Under the pieces are notes generated by a model. The model saw nothing but the letters and a program-made list of their open reading frames with translations. It did not search any database and was not told the origin of the DNA. A program made the translations under genes and the position numbers. A stretch of 64,000 bases of DNA from JACVRW01 sp963734365 (GTDB taxonomy: Bacteria > Actinomycetota > Thermoleophilia > Solirubrobacterales > Thermoleophilaceae). The stretch is taken from positions 1 to 64,000 of the forward strand of contig CAVTGV010000007.1 of the NCBI GenBank assembly GCA_963734365.1, given 5' to 3'. How positions within the stretch are numbered: position 1 is the first letter of the stretch; each line of letters opens with the position of its first letter. This document shows positions 27,091 to 35,458 of this stretch, one piece after another.

Positions 27091-27792
27091 TCAGCTCGTC
27101 CTGCCTCCGGCCAGGTCCTCCGGCGTGTAGTCGTCGTGCCTGCGCGTCCATGAGCCGGTGGGATCCTGCGGGACGCCGTCGGGCGCGTCCTGCCACTCCT
27201 CTTGGCGGCCGAACGGCGTGATGTCCAGCAGCGCCCAGACGCTGGTGAGGTCCTCGGCGGCCCGGGAGGTCGTGTAATAGCTCCTGTAGATCTGGTCGCC
27301 GTCGCGCAGGAAGACGTTGATGCCGAACCATTTGGACACGTCGAAGTCGGCCGAGAAGTCGTCGAGCGTGGTGTACCAGCGCCAGTCGGCCCAGCCCATG
27401 CGGGCGCGGTAGTTGCGGATCGCCTCCTGCGAGCCGGCCGACACGAAGACCATCGTCGTGTCGCGCGCGTTCAAGTGGGTGAGGTTCGGGAGGTTGTCGG
27501 CGAAGAAGGTGCAGCCCGGGCAACCCTCGGGGTACTCGGCGATGTCCATTCCCGGGTCCAGGAAGAAGCGGTAGACGATCAGCTGTCGACGCCCCTCGAA
27601 CAGGTCGAGGAGGCTGACCTCGCCCTCGGGCCCCTCGAAGCTGTACTCCTTCTCCACCCGGACCATGGGGAGGCGGCGCCGCTCGGCGGCCAAGGCGTCC
27701 CGTGCACGGGTCAGTTCCTTCTCTTTGACCAGCAACGCCTCGCGTTGGGAGTTCCACTCCTGTTCGGACACTGCAGCGGTCGGGATGGTCAT
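27091..27792 (-). CDS. DUF899 family thioredoxin-like protein
   Basis: 233 aa. It matches the DUF899 family: N-terminal helix (ALLVKEKELTRARDALAAER), KEYSFEGPEGEVSLLDLFEG, VYRFFLDPGMD, GCPGCTFFADNLPNLTHLNA, and FSADFDVSKWFGINVFLRDG. The fold is thioredoxin/AhpC-like, with paired cysteines in GCPGC; the function is not established. The ATG at 27790-27792 follows ATGAGGAGG, a strong ribosome binding site, and is preferred to an upstream start. It diverges from the ArsR gene with 67 bp between, so it may be controlled by that repressor. Confidence 0.9.
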   Translation of the reverse strand: MTIPTAAVSEQEWNSQREALLVKEKELTRARDALAAERRRLPMVRVEKEYSFEGPEGEVSLLDLFEGRRQLIVYRFFLDPGMDIAEYPEGCPGCTFFADNLPNLTHLNARDTTMVFVSAGSQEAIRNYRARMGWADWRWYTTLDDFSADFDVSKWFGINVFLRDGDQIYRSYYTTSRAAEDLTSVWALLDITPFGRQEEWQDAPDGVPQDPTGSWTRRHDDYTPEDLAGGRTS

Positions 27793-27842
27793 CGGCCTCC
27801 TCATCGGGCTCGGACAGACGGCGGGCGGATCGCCGCCATCGG

Positions 27843-27857
27843 GGTTAATATTCAACC
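27843..27857. promoter_or_regulatory. candidate ArsR operator
   Basis: GGTTAATATTCAACC is an imperfect inverted repeat (5 of 7 arm pairs complementary) in an AT-rich patch 2 bp before the ArsR start. The position between divergent genes suits autorepression and control of DUF899. Confidence 0.4.
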
Positions 27858-27859
27858 GG

Positions 27860-28189
27860 ATGGTAAAACAAATGTCGTTGGACCGGCTCTTCCACGCACT
27901 CGCTCACGACGCCAGGCGCGACATGCTCGATCGGTTGACGGCGGAAGACCTCACGGTCGGGGCACTCGCCGAGCCGTTGGCGATGTCGTTCGCCGGAGCA
28001 TCGAAGCACGTGAAGGTGCTCGAGCAGGCGGGGCTGATCGAGCGGACGGTCGAAGGCCGGGAGCACCGGTGCCGGCTGCGTGCCGCCCCGCTCGAGCCGG
28101 CCAGCGTCTGGCTGCAGCGCTATGAGCGCTACTGGACGGACCGTCTCGACGCGCTCGAGGATCTGATGGCCCGGTCGGGCGACCGGTGA
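27860..28189 (+). CDS. ArsR-family winged-helix repressor
   Basis: 109 aa. The winged-helix core is LFHALAHDARRDMLDRLTAE, then TVGALAEPLAMSFAGASKHVKVLEQAGLI (recognition helix) and wing ERTVEGREHRCRL. It lacks the metal-binding cysteines of ArsR/SmtB and belongs to the large group of small repressors paired with SRPBCC proteins. The next gene, an SRPBCC protein, overlaps it by GTGA. The ATG at 27860 sits next to the candidate operator, so the message may be nearly leaderless. Confidence 0.88.
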   Translation: MVKQMSLDRLFHALAHDARRDMLDRLTAEDLTVGALAEPLAMSFAGASKHVKVLEQAGLIERTVEGREHRCRLRAAPLEPASVWLQRYERYWTDRLDALEDLMARSGDR

Positions 28190-28650
28190 CGTCCGTCACG
28201 CTGAAACGGACGATCCCGGCATCACCGGCCAGGGTCTACCGCGCCTGGCTCGACCCCGACCTGATGCTGCGGTGGTCGGCGCCGGTGGAGTACGAGGCCG
28301 TTCGCGTCGAGGTCGACGAGCGTGTCGGCGGGCACTACCGCTGCTGGCAGGTTGACGCTCAGGGCCGGGACGTCGGCGGGTATGACTGCGAGATCCTCGA
28401 GCTCGTGCCCGACGAGCGCATCGTGCTGCGCTGGCAGTTCGTCGGCTCGGACCGTCGCCCGATCGCAGACGTGAGTTCGCGTCTGACCATCGTGCTGCGT
28501 CCAGTGGCGCCCGACGCGTGCGAACTCACCTTGATTCACGATCGCCTCGATGACCTCGAGCGACGCGTGCCCGGCATGACCGACGCCACCCGCCGCGGCT
28601 GGTCCGGCACTCTGATCCGGCTGGAACGGGCCGTCGGTACCGACTCCTAG
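28186..28650 (+). CDS. SRPBCC (AHSA1-like) ligand-binding protein
   Basis: 154 aa of the START/Bet v1 superfamily: N-terminal LKRTIPASPARVYRAWLDPD, WSAPVEYEAVRVEVDERVGG, RLTIVLRPVAPDACELTLIHD, and a long C-terminal helix (GMTDATRRGWSGTLIRLERA). Such proteins hold hydrophobic ligands in a cavity. The GTG start lies inside the ArsR stop (GTGA), so the pair is co-translated, the usual arrangement for this repressor type. The ligand is unknown. Confidence 0.88.
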   Translation: MTSVTLKRTIPASPARVYRAWLDPDLMLRWSAPVEYEAVRVEVDERVGGHYRCWQVDAQGRDVGGYDCEILELVPDERIVLRWQFVGSDRRPIADVSSRLTIVLRPVAPDACELTLIHDRLDDLERRVPGMTDATRRGWSGTLIRLERAVGTDS

Positions 28651-28654
28651 CCGC

Positions 28655-28732
28655 TCAGAAGACCCCGCCGCCGGCGCCGATCATCTGGCCGGTGACCCAG
28701 CGGGCGTCGGGCCCGGAGCACGCGGCGAACCT
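28655..28732 (-). pseudogene. C-terminal remnant of a short-chain dehydrogenase
   Basis: About 20 codons before a TGA read GPDARWVTGQMIGAGGGVF, the hallmark end of SDR enzymes ('a-yvTGq-i-vdGG'). Upstream the frame is degraded, with no Rossmann motif and no YxxxK catalytic site in the neighbouring 140 bp. A gene was lost here. Confidence 0.6.
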
Positions 28733-28797
28733 CGTCCACGCGGCCGGGAGCGGTACGACGCTCGCGCGCGAGCTGCTGGCCGAGTGGTTGGACCGCA

Positions 28798-29097
28798 TCA
28801 CCGAGTCTCCATCGCCTCGTAGTGGTCGCAGAAGACCTCTGTGAGCATGTGCTCTTCCTCCGGCTCGACGACGGCCTGTTGCCAGTCTTCCCCGGCGAAG
28901 GACTCGAGCGCGTCAATCGAGTCCCAGTGCGTCACGACAACAAATTCGGGCTGATCGCTCCAACGACTCTTGCCGACCGTCACGTGGCTGCAGCCCGCCT
29001 GTGCGGTGACCAAGGGCACGCCTGTGCCCATCACGAAACGCTCGAACTCGTCCTCCTTGCCAGGGCGAATCCGGGCGCGAAACACACGAACGACCAT
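28798..29097 (-). CDS. antibiotic biosynthesis monooxygenase (ABM) domain protein
   Basis: 99 aa, a single dimeric alpha/beta barrel domain: VVRVFRARIRPGKEDEFERF, VTAQAGCSHVTVGKSR, FVVVTHWDSIDALESFAGED, and EEHMLTEVFCDHYEAMETR. Members range from heme-degrading to quinone-forming monooxygenases. The heme ligands of IsdG types are not evident, so the role is open. The ATG follows AGGAGGGG. Confidence 0.88.
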   Translation of the reverse strand: MVVRVFRARIRPGKEDEFERFVMGTGVPLVTAQAGCSHVTVGKSRWSDQPEFVVVTHWDSIDALESFAGEDWQQAVVEPEEEHMLTEVFCDHYEAMETR

Positions 29098-29168
29098 GAC
29101 CCCTCCTGTAACGACTGGAAGCAGTCTCGCCGGTGGCGGTAGGCCATGCAAGCCGATCGCGGGCCGCC

Positions 29169-29747
29169 CTAGCGGAGGATCTGTCCGCTGATCGCAACTG
29201 CACGGATCGCGGGCGCGCCCTCCACCACACGAACCGGCAGCCGCGCTCCGCCCAGCCAAGCATCGAGCCGGTCGGGCTCGCCGGCCACCTCGATCCACTC
29301 GATACCGCCGGCGCCGCCTGAGGCGCCCGGATCCTCGCTTCCCGGGTCGCGTGCGATGAAGAACGGCAGGAAAGGGGTGGCGATCGCCTCCGAGACGCCA
29401 GTCAGTCGGGCGCTGAGCCCCTGACGCACGATCGTGCTCACCGGCGTGCCGAGCCGCTCGGCCACGGGCACGACGTCGTCAACGGCGACCGCCCAGCCCA
29501 TCAGCCCCTCACCGGTCCGCGCAATGCCCGCGGCCAGCGCCCGCCCGAGCTGCGACCGCGCCGCCTCCTCGGCATCGGCCACCGCCAGGATCTCCAGATA
29601 GCCGCCGCCGAGAGGAACGATCCGGTTGTGGGTGCCGAGCCCCTCGTGCCGCCCGCCTCCGCAGGCGCGCAGTCCATGCTCGCGCTCCAGCCGGGCGGCC
29701 GCGCCATCCAGATCGGCCGTGGCGACGATTACGTGATCGATCCGCAC
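29169..29747 (-). CDS. VOC-superfamily protein (Glyoxalase_3-like)
   Basis: 192 aa. VRIDHVIVATADLDGAAARL opens the first beta-alpha-beta-beta-beta module. GLGTHNRIVPLGGGYLEILA carries the family signature, and a second module ends with EWIEVAGEPDRLDAWLGGA. The length and the THNRIV-GYLE pattern fit Glyoxalase_3-like domain proteins of unknown substrate. The GTG at 29745-29747 is chosen because the domain begins there. Confidence 0.82.
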   Translation of the reverse strand: MRIDHVIVATADLDGAAARLEREHGLRACGGGRHEGLGTHNRIVPLGGGYLEILAVADAEEAARSQLGRALAAGIARTGEGLMGWAVAVDDVVPVAERLGTPVSTIVRQGLSARLTGVSEAIATPFLPFFIARDPGSEDPGASGGAGGIEWIEVAGEPDRLDAWLGGARLPVRVVEGAPAIRAVAISGQILR

Positions 29748-29781
29748 CCCGGCACGAATCCTATGCGCGGTCCGCGCGCTG

Positions 29782-30633
29782 TCAGGCGGAGCTGACCGAG
29801 CCGCGCTGCGGGCTGAGCAGGTCGCGGCCAAGGCGCACGACGGTGCGTGGATTGCGCCACGCGGTTCGCAGCGCGTAGGGGAGGTAGGCGCTTCCGTAGG
29901 GCACGTACAGGCGCAACGGCGCGCCGATCGATCGGGCCGCCGACTCGACCTCGCGAGCGGGCAGGCCGTAGAGAACCTGGAGTTCGAACGGCGTGCCCGC
30001 CGCCTGGAGGCGCTGTGCGGCCTGGATCGCGAGCTCGGGGTGGTGCGTGGCCACGGCGACCAGGGCGGCCCGGCCGGCGAGGCGGTCGACCAGGTCGAGG
30101 AAAGGGCCACGCTCGAGACTGTCCTCCGGGGAGCCATCGGACCATTGGCCCTTCACCACGCGCACGCGCAGGCCGGCGCCGATCGCGCGCTCCGCGTCGT
30201 CGGCACTCCGGCGCCAGCGCGACGGCAGCGTCACGCCCGGGGCCGGCCGACAGGAGCTCGCGAGCTCGAGCGCGGCATCCTGGGTCGAGGGCTGGAGCGA
30301 GTCGCAGTGGACGCGAACGCCCGCGGCCTGCGCCGCCGTCGCCAGGCGCTCCAAGCGGGTCGGGTCCTCCGCGAGCGCGGGGAGCTTCATCGAGATCTCG
30401 GCGTCCGCTGCTCCGTCGAGCGCGGCGATCGCGTCGGTGAACTGACCTTCCACCGCAGCGGCGTCGTCCGAGCGGGAGTCCCAGTACGCAAGCGTCGACA
30501 GGATCCCGCGGCGCTCGGCTCCGGTCCGCACAGCCAGGGCATCGGTGAGCAGCGGCCCCGGCACGTAGCGTCGGGCGGCTCGCCTCGCGACGCGCCCGGC
30601 GGTCGCGCCGATCAGGCCCGAGACGGCTGCCAT
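29782..30633 (-). CDS. proline dehydrogenase-like FAD enzyme (ProDH/PutA domain)
   Basis: 283 aa. A TIM-barrel ProDH core: YVPGPLLTDAL, AEISMKLPALAEDPTRLERL, GVRVHCDSLQPSTQDAALEL, GLRVRVVKGQWSDG, LVAVATHHPELAIQAAQRLQ, and PFELQVLYGLPAREVESAAR then LYVPYGSAYLPYAL. The last two resemble the FAD and substrate region of proline dehydrogenase, which oxidises proline to pyrroline-5-carboxylate. The substrate is not proven, because the conserved C-terminal 'RRxxEN' is not evident. The start overlaps the upstream acetyltransferase gene by 22 bp. Confidence 0.72.
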   Translation of the reverse strand: MAAVSGLIGATAGRVARRAARRYVPGPLLTDALAVRTGAERRGILSTLAYWDSRSDDAAAVEGQFTDAIAALDGAADAEISMKLPALAEDPTRLERLATAAQAAGVRVHCDSLQPSTQDAALELASSCRPAPGVTLPSRWRRSADDAERAIGAGLRVRVVKGQWSDGSPEDSLERGPFLDLVDRLAGRAALVAVATHHPELAIQAAQRLQAAGTPFELQVLYGLPAREVESAARSIGAPLRLYVPYGSAYLPYALRTAWRNPRTVVRLGRDLLSPQRGSVSSA

Positions 30634-31778
30634 CTCTCCCTCAGCTCCCGGACGCGCCCGGAGAGCCGGTCCGCGGCAGGCGGCAATACGTCGCCGGCGA
30701 GGGCGGCCAGGCCGCTGGGGCGAGCCGGGTACACGGCCACGGTCACGCACGGCCGTACCTCTTCGGTCCACATCCGCGTCCAGGGCGCCTCGACGCCGAG
30801 GAGCTCCACCGAGTGCAGTTCGCGCCGCGCCGCCCAGCGGGTCGACTCGAGCAGGAGGAGCATTCCCGGCGAGCAGCGCGAGAAGCTCTCGTCGTACCCG
30901 ATCTTCAGGAGCCAGAGCCGCCTCTTCCACTCCAGCGCGAGCTGCATCGCGGCGGCGCGACCGTGGATGCGCATGAAGCACAGGCGCAGCTCTCCGCGCC
31001 TGGCCGCCTCGCTCGCGTAGCGGCGGTAGAAGTCGCGCCGCGGGGCGTCGGTCTTGAGCGCCGACCCCTCCCGCGACTTCCACCCGGCCGCCTCGACATC
31101 GATTGCCTCCTCAAGCAGCGGCTCGAGCTCGGAGGGGGTGGGGGCGAGCACCTGGAAGCTGAGCTCGCCATGCGCCTCGGCGTGGCGGCGAGCGCGTCTC
31201 AAGTCCGAGGCGCGCCTGTTGGCGAGCAGGCCCTCGGGCGCGGTCCAGCCGTGGCACAGCTCGATGGAAGGATGGCCCGGGCTGGGGCGGACCACCACCC
31301 CCGTCGGCATCCGGTGAGCGCTCTTGACGGAGGCGACGCTGGCGGAGTCGCGCGGAAGCCGCCTCAGGAGAAGCGGCGCCTTCTGGGCGGCGAGCGCGCG
31401 GGCCAGGTCCGCCGCGGCCTGGCGATCGGCGAACAGGAGGTCCGCCGGCTCGCCGAGCTCCGCGGCCCCGATCAGCTCGGCACGGGACCGTGAGCGCACG
31501 AGCGGAGCGATGGCGCGGGGATCTCCGGGATCGCCGAGTAGGACCACCTGGAGGCGCCCGTCCGGATACAGCGCCTCCGCCGCGGCCCGAGACCATGGGG
31601 CGGTCTGCATCGGGCTGGACGCCTCGCGCTCGAGTCGCTCCCATCCGCGCGTGAGCCCGGCGAGCCCGCGCACGTCCTCCACGATCGTCACGCGCTCGCT
31701 CGCCTGATCGGGCGCTGCCGGCCGATCCCGTTCCTGGGGCTCGGCGGGTGCGCGCCCTATGGCTCCGACGCCTTCCAC
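30612..31778 (-). CDS. BioF2/FemAB-like GNAT protein (CelD-like)
   Basis: 388 aa. The C-terminal GNAT_6 domain is visible: FYRRYASEAARRGELRLCFM, GRAAAMQLALEWKRRLWLLK, IGYDESFSRCSPGMLLLLES. The N-terminal half (about 30-170) is the typical partner region (WERLEREASSPMQTAPWSRA). These proteins are linked to cell-envelope or polysaccharide modification in other bacteria. GTG start at 31776-31778. The 3' end overlaps the ProDH-like gene, so they form one transcription unit. Confidence 0.78.
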   Translation of the reverse strand: MEGVGAIGRAPAEPQERDRPAAPDQASERVTIVEDVRGLAGLTRGWERLEREASSPMQTAPWSRAAAEALYPDGRLQVVLLGDPGDPRAIAPLVRSRSRAELIGAAELGEPADLLFADRQAAADLARALAAQKAPLLLRRLPRDSASVASVKSAHRMPTGVVVRPSPGHPSIELCHGWTAPEGLLANRRASDLRRARRHAEAHGELSFQVLAPTPSELEPLLEEAIDVEAAGWKSREGSALKTDAPRRDFYRRYASEAARRGELRLCFMRIHGRAAAMQLALEWKRRLWLLKIGYDESFSRCSPGMLLLLESTRWAARRELHSVELLGVEAPWTRMWTEEVRPCVTVAVYPARPSGLAALAGDVLPPAADRLSGRVRELRERWQPSRA

Positions 31779-31866
31779 GGTCTTACCGTCACTCGGGCTC
31801 CATCCCTAGAGAACGGCACGAATGCTCTCGACTTTTCTGGGCGCCTGCAAGCAGAATGCGCCAGGT

Positions 31867-31886
31867 GAGAGCAGAATTTCGCTCTC
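31867..31886 (-). terminator. stem-loop after the DUF11 gene
   Basis: GAGAGC (31867-31872) and GCTCTC (31881-31886) form a 6-bp stem with an 8-nt loop immediately beyond the stop of the DUF11 gene on the reverse strand. It is short, and no T-run follows. Confidence 0.4.
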
Positions 31887-31889
31887 CGA

Positions 31890-34106
31890 TCAGCAGGCCG
31901 CGTGCGCGTGGGGGCCGGCTGCGGCAGCGCACGCCCCCGGGAACCCTGGCGCCACCTGCACGCGCGCCACGTCGGCCACCCGTCGGCGGCCGCGCAGATT
32001 CGAGCTGCGAGCGACGGCGGTGTTGGCCACGACTCCGGACGTGCCCGTGACGCGCGCAACCGCTGTCAGTCTGCGGGTACGGCCTGGCAGGAGCTTCCCG
32101 AGCCGCCAGCAGGCGCGCCCGTTGCGCAGCACGCCGCCGCGCGATGCGGAGCGGAGCCGCAGGCCGCGCCCGGGGCGGTCGCAGACTCGCACGCGGTGCG
32201 CGGCGGCCGCACGTTTGCGAGCGGTCACGACGATCCGGTACTTGAGCACGTGTCCTTGCTGCGTGAAGTTCGCGGGGGTCGACTTGCGGATGCGCAGCCG
32301 AGCGGACCCCGCCTTCACACGTACCGGCCCCAGCCTGATCCGTTGAGTCGCGACGCCGTCGCCACGGACACGTACGACAGGCCGCAACGTGCCGCGATCG
32401 AGCGGCCGCAGGCGCACGCGGATCCTTGCCTGCTCGCCCGGAGCGAGCGGCCCGAGGGCGCAGCGCACTGCCGCCCGCACGGTGCAGCGGCCCCCGCTGG
32501 TGGGCCGCGCGCGGATCACGTCGGCGCCCGGCACGGAGACGGTCTCGACTACGTCGTCGATGGGACGGCCGAGATCGTTCGTCAACTCGACCGTGCCGGT
32601 CGCGGGCTCACCGGCGGTGGGGGTCGACGGAGTGACGATCAAGGTCGCATCGAACGGGGGGCGTTGGACGATCGACGTGACCTCGGGCGAGGTGGCGGAC
32701 ACCGGCCGCCCAGCCGACGCCCCGAGGCCGCTCGCGGTCGCGGTGTTGGTGATCGCGAAACCATCCGGCGCATCGTCGTCCACGAGCACGTCGAAGGCGG
32801 CGCTCGAGGCCGCGCCCGGCGCGAGTGTGCCGATGGTGAACCCGACCGAGCGGCCATCGGCGGCCGCCACGCCGGCGGGACCCGACAGCGACCCGGCCAC
32901 GAGGCTCGTCTGCGCGGGTACCGAGTCGCCGACGCGCAGGTCCGTGGCGGCGTCGTCACCGGTGTTCCGCGTCGTGACGAGATACCGCAGCACGTCACCG
33001 GGCTCGACGTCGCCGCCGTTCAGATCAACCACGGATTTGTCGACGACCAGCTGGGGGGCGCTCAGGTCGGTGGTGAACGTGACGACCTGGATCAGGTACT
33101 GGTCGAGTGTGGTGGACGCGGCGAACGACGTGCTCGTCGCCCCGTTCGCGAGGAAGCCGTCCGCGACGATGCGATCGGAGTCGAAGCCGAGTCCGTTGAC
33201 ATAGGAGGGGATCCGCTGGGAGAGCGTGTTCGTGCCCTGGAAGGACACCGAGCTGTTGAATATGTTCGTCGCGGGATTGGCCGCGTCGGACAGCAGCTGA
33301 CCGTTGAGCGCCAGTCGATCGCCGGAACTCCCGCGGTCGCCCTCGTAGGCCACGACCCCCACCGACGTTCGCACCGGCCCGCTGAGCGGTGTCCGGAACC
33401 CGCTCACCCCGATCCCGAGCGGTGGATCTCCCTGTTGGATGGTCTGTAGACCGTCGAAGACGGACAGGTTGCGCAGCGGCTGTGCCGGATCGCGGTAGAC
33501 GACGATGAGCGACCAACCCGCATATCGGTCGACACCGGTGCCGCTCTGCACGTTCCCGACCCAGTAGCGCCCTGACCCGCCCGCCCTCACGAGCGCCGTG
33601 ACATCGGCAAACGTCACGTACGAGCCCGGGATCACGGTGCTGTCGGCCACCGTGCCCGTCACCGGGACATAGGCCCCGCTGGTGGGCGTCTGCAGCAGCG
33701 CCGTTCCCCGTGCGGGGGCGTTGGGCGCCGGGGCGCCACCAACGCCGCCGCCGCTGGTGACCCGCCCGCCGAAGTAGAGGCCGGCGAACAGGACGTCGTG
33801 CGCAGCCGGGGGCGTGAAGGTCGAGCTGGAGGAGTTGAACGTCACCGGGTCGGAGTCCGCGTCCGCCTGGACCATTGCGAACGAGTTGTTGCTGAGAGCC
33901 GCTCCGGTGGCCGTGCCCGCCTGGGACGCCGCGCAGTTCGCCGCCGCCGCGGGACAGGTCATGACAGTGCTGCCGGTCACCCAGATGGCACCCGGCTCGT
34001 TCGCGCTGTAACGCGCCGCGAACGGCACCTCGGCGAGCGCAGTGGCCGGAGCGACGATTGCACCGCAGGCCAGCAAGATGGCGAGGCAGCGAGCCACAGC
34101 GGGCAT
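31890..34106 (-). CDS. large secreted DUF11-repeat surface protein
   Basis: 738 aa. Signal peptide about 1-25 (CLAILLACGAIVAPATALAE). A DUF3344-like beta domain (about 26-345; VLFAGLYFGGRVTSGGG, VIPGSYVTFADVTALVRAGG, YAGWSLIVVYRDPAQPLRNL) is followed by DUF11-type repeats at about 348-455 (LVVDKSVVDLNGGDVEPGDV, TRNTGDDAATDLRVGDSVPA), about 485-600 and about 612-725 (IRKSTPANFTQQGHVLKYRI). The protein is extracellular and probably adhesive or structural. There is no LPxTG or C-terminal anchor; the tail is Ala/His-rich with two Cys. Confidence 0.85.
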   Translation of the reverse strand: MPAVARCLAILLACGAIVAPATALAEVPFAARYSANEPGAIWVTGSTVMTCPAAAANCAASQAGTATGAALSNNSFAMVQADADSDPVTFNSSSSTFTPPAAHDVLFAGLYFGGRVTSGGGVGGAPAPNAPARGTALLQTPTSGAYVPVTGTVADSTVIPGSYVTFADVTALVRAGGSGRYWVGNVQSGTGVDRYAGWSLIVVYRDPAQPLRNLSVFDGLQTIQQGDPPLGIGVSGFRTPLSGPVRTSVGVVAYEGDRGSSGDRLALNGQLLSDAANPATNIFNSSVSFQGTNTLSQRIPSYVNGLGFDSDRIVADGFLANGATSTSFAASTTLDQYLIQVVTFTTDLSAPQLVVDKSVVDLNGGDVEPGDVLRYLVTTRNTGDDAATDLRVGDSVPAQTSLVAGSLSGPAGVAAADGRSVGFTIGTLAPGAASSAAFDVLVDDDAPDGFAITNTATASGLGASAGRPVSATSPEVTSIVQRPPFDATLIVTPSTPTAGEPATGTVELTNDLGRPIDDVVETVSVPGADVIRARPTSGGRCTVRAAVRCALGPLAPGEQARIRVRLRPLDRGTLRPVVRVRGDGVATQRIRLGPVRVKAGSARLRIRKSTPANFTQQGHVLKYRIVVTARKRAAAAHRVRVCDRPGRGLRLRSASRGGVLRNGRACWRLGKLLPGRTRRLTAVARVTGTSGVVANTAVARSSNLRGRRRVADVARVQVAPGFPGACAAAAGPHAHAAC

Positions 34107-34148
34107 CGCGGCAGGCTATCGCGAGATCCAACGACCCAGTGCGCCAGC

Positions 34149-34523
34149 TTACAGCCGGCTCAGCCACTCGAGCGGGAAGGGCGGCTGGGCGAGCGGGCGC
34201 ACGGCCAGGCGCATCAGCATCAGCGGGTTGTCGTCGCCCGCGATGCGATTGATATGGACGGTGTCGCACCCGCTGCAGCGGTGCACGAGCGCCCATTCGC
34301 TGTCGGCCCGCACGCAGACCGCGATCGGCTCCATCGACCCTCCGCAGTCAGCGGCGCGGTCGCCGGGCACGCCGGCGTCGAGATGCCGGCTCCACAGGCA
34401 GCTGGGGCAGTGGTTTCGGTGTTCGGTGCCGGGCGCGTCCATCGAGACGTCGAGCCGGCAGTTGCGGCAACGGAAGCTGGTCTGGTTCCGCCGCCGCGCG
34501 CGGTTGCGCTGATCGCGCGACAA
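34149..34523 (-). CDS. RNHCP-domain zinc-ribbon protein
   Basis: 124 aa. It has two Cys pairs flanking the name-giving motif: FRCRNCRLDV, then EHRNHCPSCLWSRHLD, then DCGGSMEPI, HRCSGCDTVHINRIAGDDNP. The RNHCP family is small and of unknown function, probably zinc binding. The start is TTG (34521-34523), supported by a GGAGG 8 bases upstream. Confidence 0.88.
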   Translation of the reverse strand: MSRDQRNRARRRNQTSFRCRNCRLDVSMDAPGTEHRNHCPSCLWSRHLDAGVPGDRAADCGGSMEPIAVCVRADSEWALVHRCSGCDTVHINRIAGDDNPLMLMRLAVRPLAQPPFPLEWLSRL

Positions 34524-34824
34524 GAAGACCTCCGTGAAGTGGTGTGAGAACGGAAGACGCGCGTCGCGGCAGCGGCGGGTCTAGACCCGCGGGCGCGACG
34601 TGACGTGTTCCGTGGCGGCAATCGGCATTCACACCACCTGCCCTTCCGGCTGCCGGCTGTCCGGCGCCGATGAACAGACTGTCTCAGGGTACCCGCTCGG
34701 GGTCTGTCTTGCTGCGCGAAGGGCCAACCGGCTAGGTTGCCGTCGTGACCGGCACATCAACGTTGGACGGCCCGATCGGGCTGGTTCGCCGATTCGCCTG
34801 ACCCGTAGGGAGGAAGGGACGGAG
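34524..34824. other. intergenic, nothing recognised
   Basis: 301 bp between two divergent genes. I see no conserved frame, tRNA or clear operator. Only the purine-rich ribosome binding site of the methyltransferase gene (GGGAGGAAGG near 34808-34817) is apparent. Confidence 0.5.
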
Positions 34825-35458
34825 ATGTCCGACGGCGGTCGGCCACCAACCAGTCACGAGCGACGCGAGGGCCGGCCCTGGGATGCGTCATACCAGGAGG
34901 GCCCGGCGCCCTGGGACGTCGGACGGCCACAGCCGGCGGTACTGCGTCTGGCGGACGAAGGCGCATTCGCCGGCGCGGTTCTCGACGCAGGCTGCGGGAC
35001 AGGCGAGAACGCCCTTCACGTCGCCTCTCTGGGACTGGACGTTCTGGGAGTCGACGTGGCTGAGACCGCAGTGGCGATCGCGCTGCGAAAGCGCCGCGGG
35101 TCGCGGCATAGACGCTGACTTCGTGGTTGGCGATGCCCTGCACCTGGACCGTTTGGGCCGAGTGTTCGAGACGGTGCTCGACTGCGGCTTGTTCCACGCC
35201 TTCGACAGCGATGAGCGGCGCGACTACGTGGCGAGTCTGGCGTCCGTGACGAGTCGCGGCGGGCACCTGTACGTGCTCTGTTTCGGTGACGTCGGACCAC
35301 AGCCCTGGGGCCCGCATCCCGTCAGTCAGGAGGAATTGGGAGCAGCGTTCGAACGCGGCAGCGGTTGGAGCGTTGCCTCCATCACTCCGGATCTGCTCGA
35401 GACGAGGTTCGCCCCGCAGGGCGCGCCCGCCTGGTTGGCGAAGATCGAGCGGATCTAG
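34825..35458 (+). pseudogene. class I SAM methyltransferase with a single-base frameshift
   Basis: The first part reads RPWDASYQEGPAPWDVGRPQ, FAGAVLDAGCGTGENALHVA (SAM motif I), VLGVDVAETAVAIALRK. After aaag at 35091 the homology continues in the next frame: AAGRGIDADFVVGDALHLDR, DCGLFHAFDSDERRDYVASL, GGHLYVLCFGDVGPQPWGPH, to a proper TAG at 35456-35458. Removing one base (C35092) restores a 210-residue protein of normal length. It is either a recent pseudogene or a sequence error. The family resembles thiopurine/ubiquinone-type small-molecule methyltransferases. Strong RBS (GGAGGAAGGGACGGAG). Confidence 0.85.
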
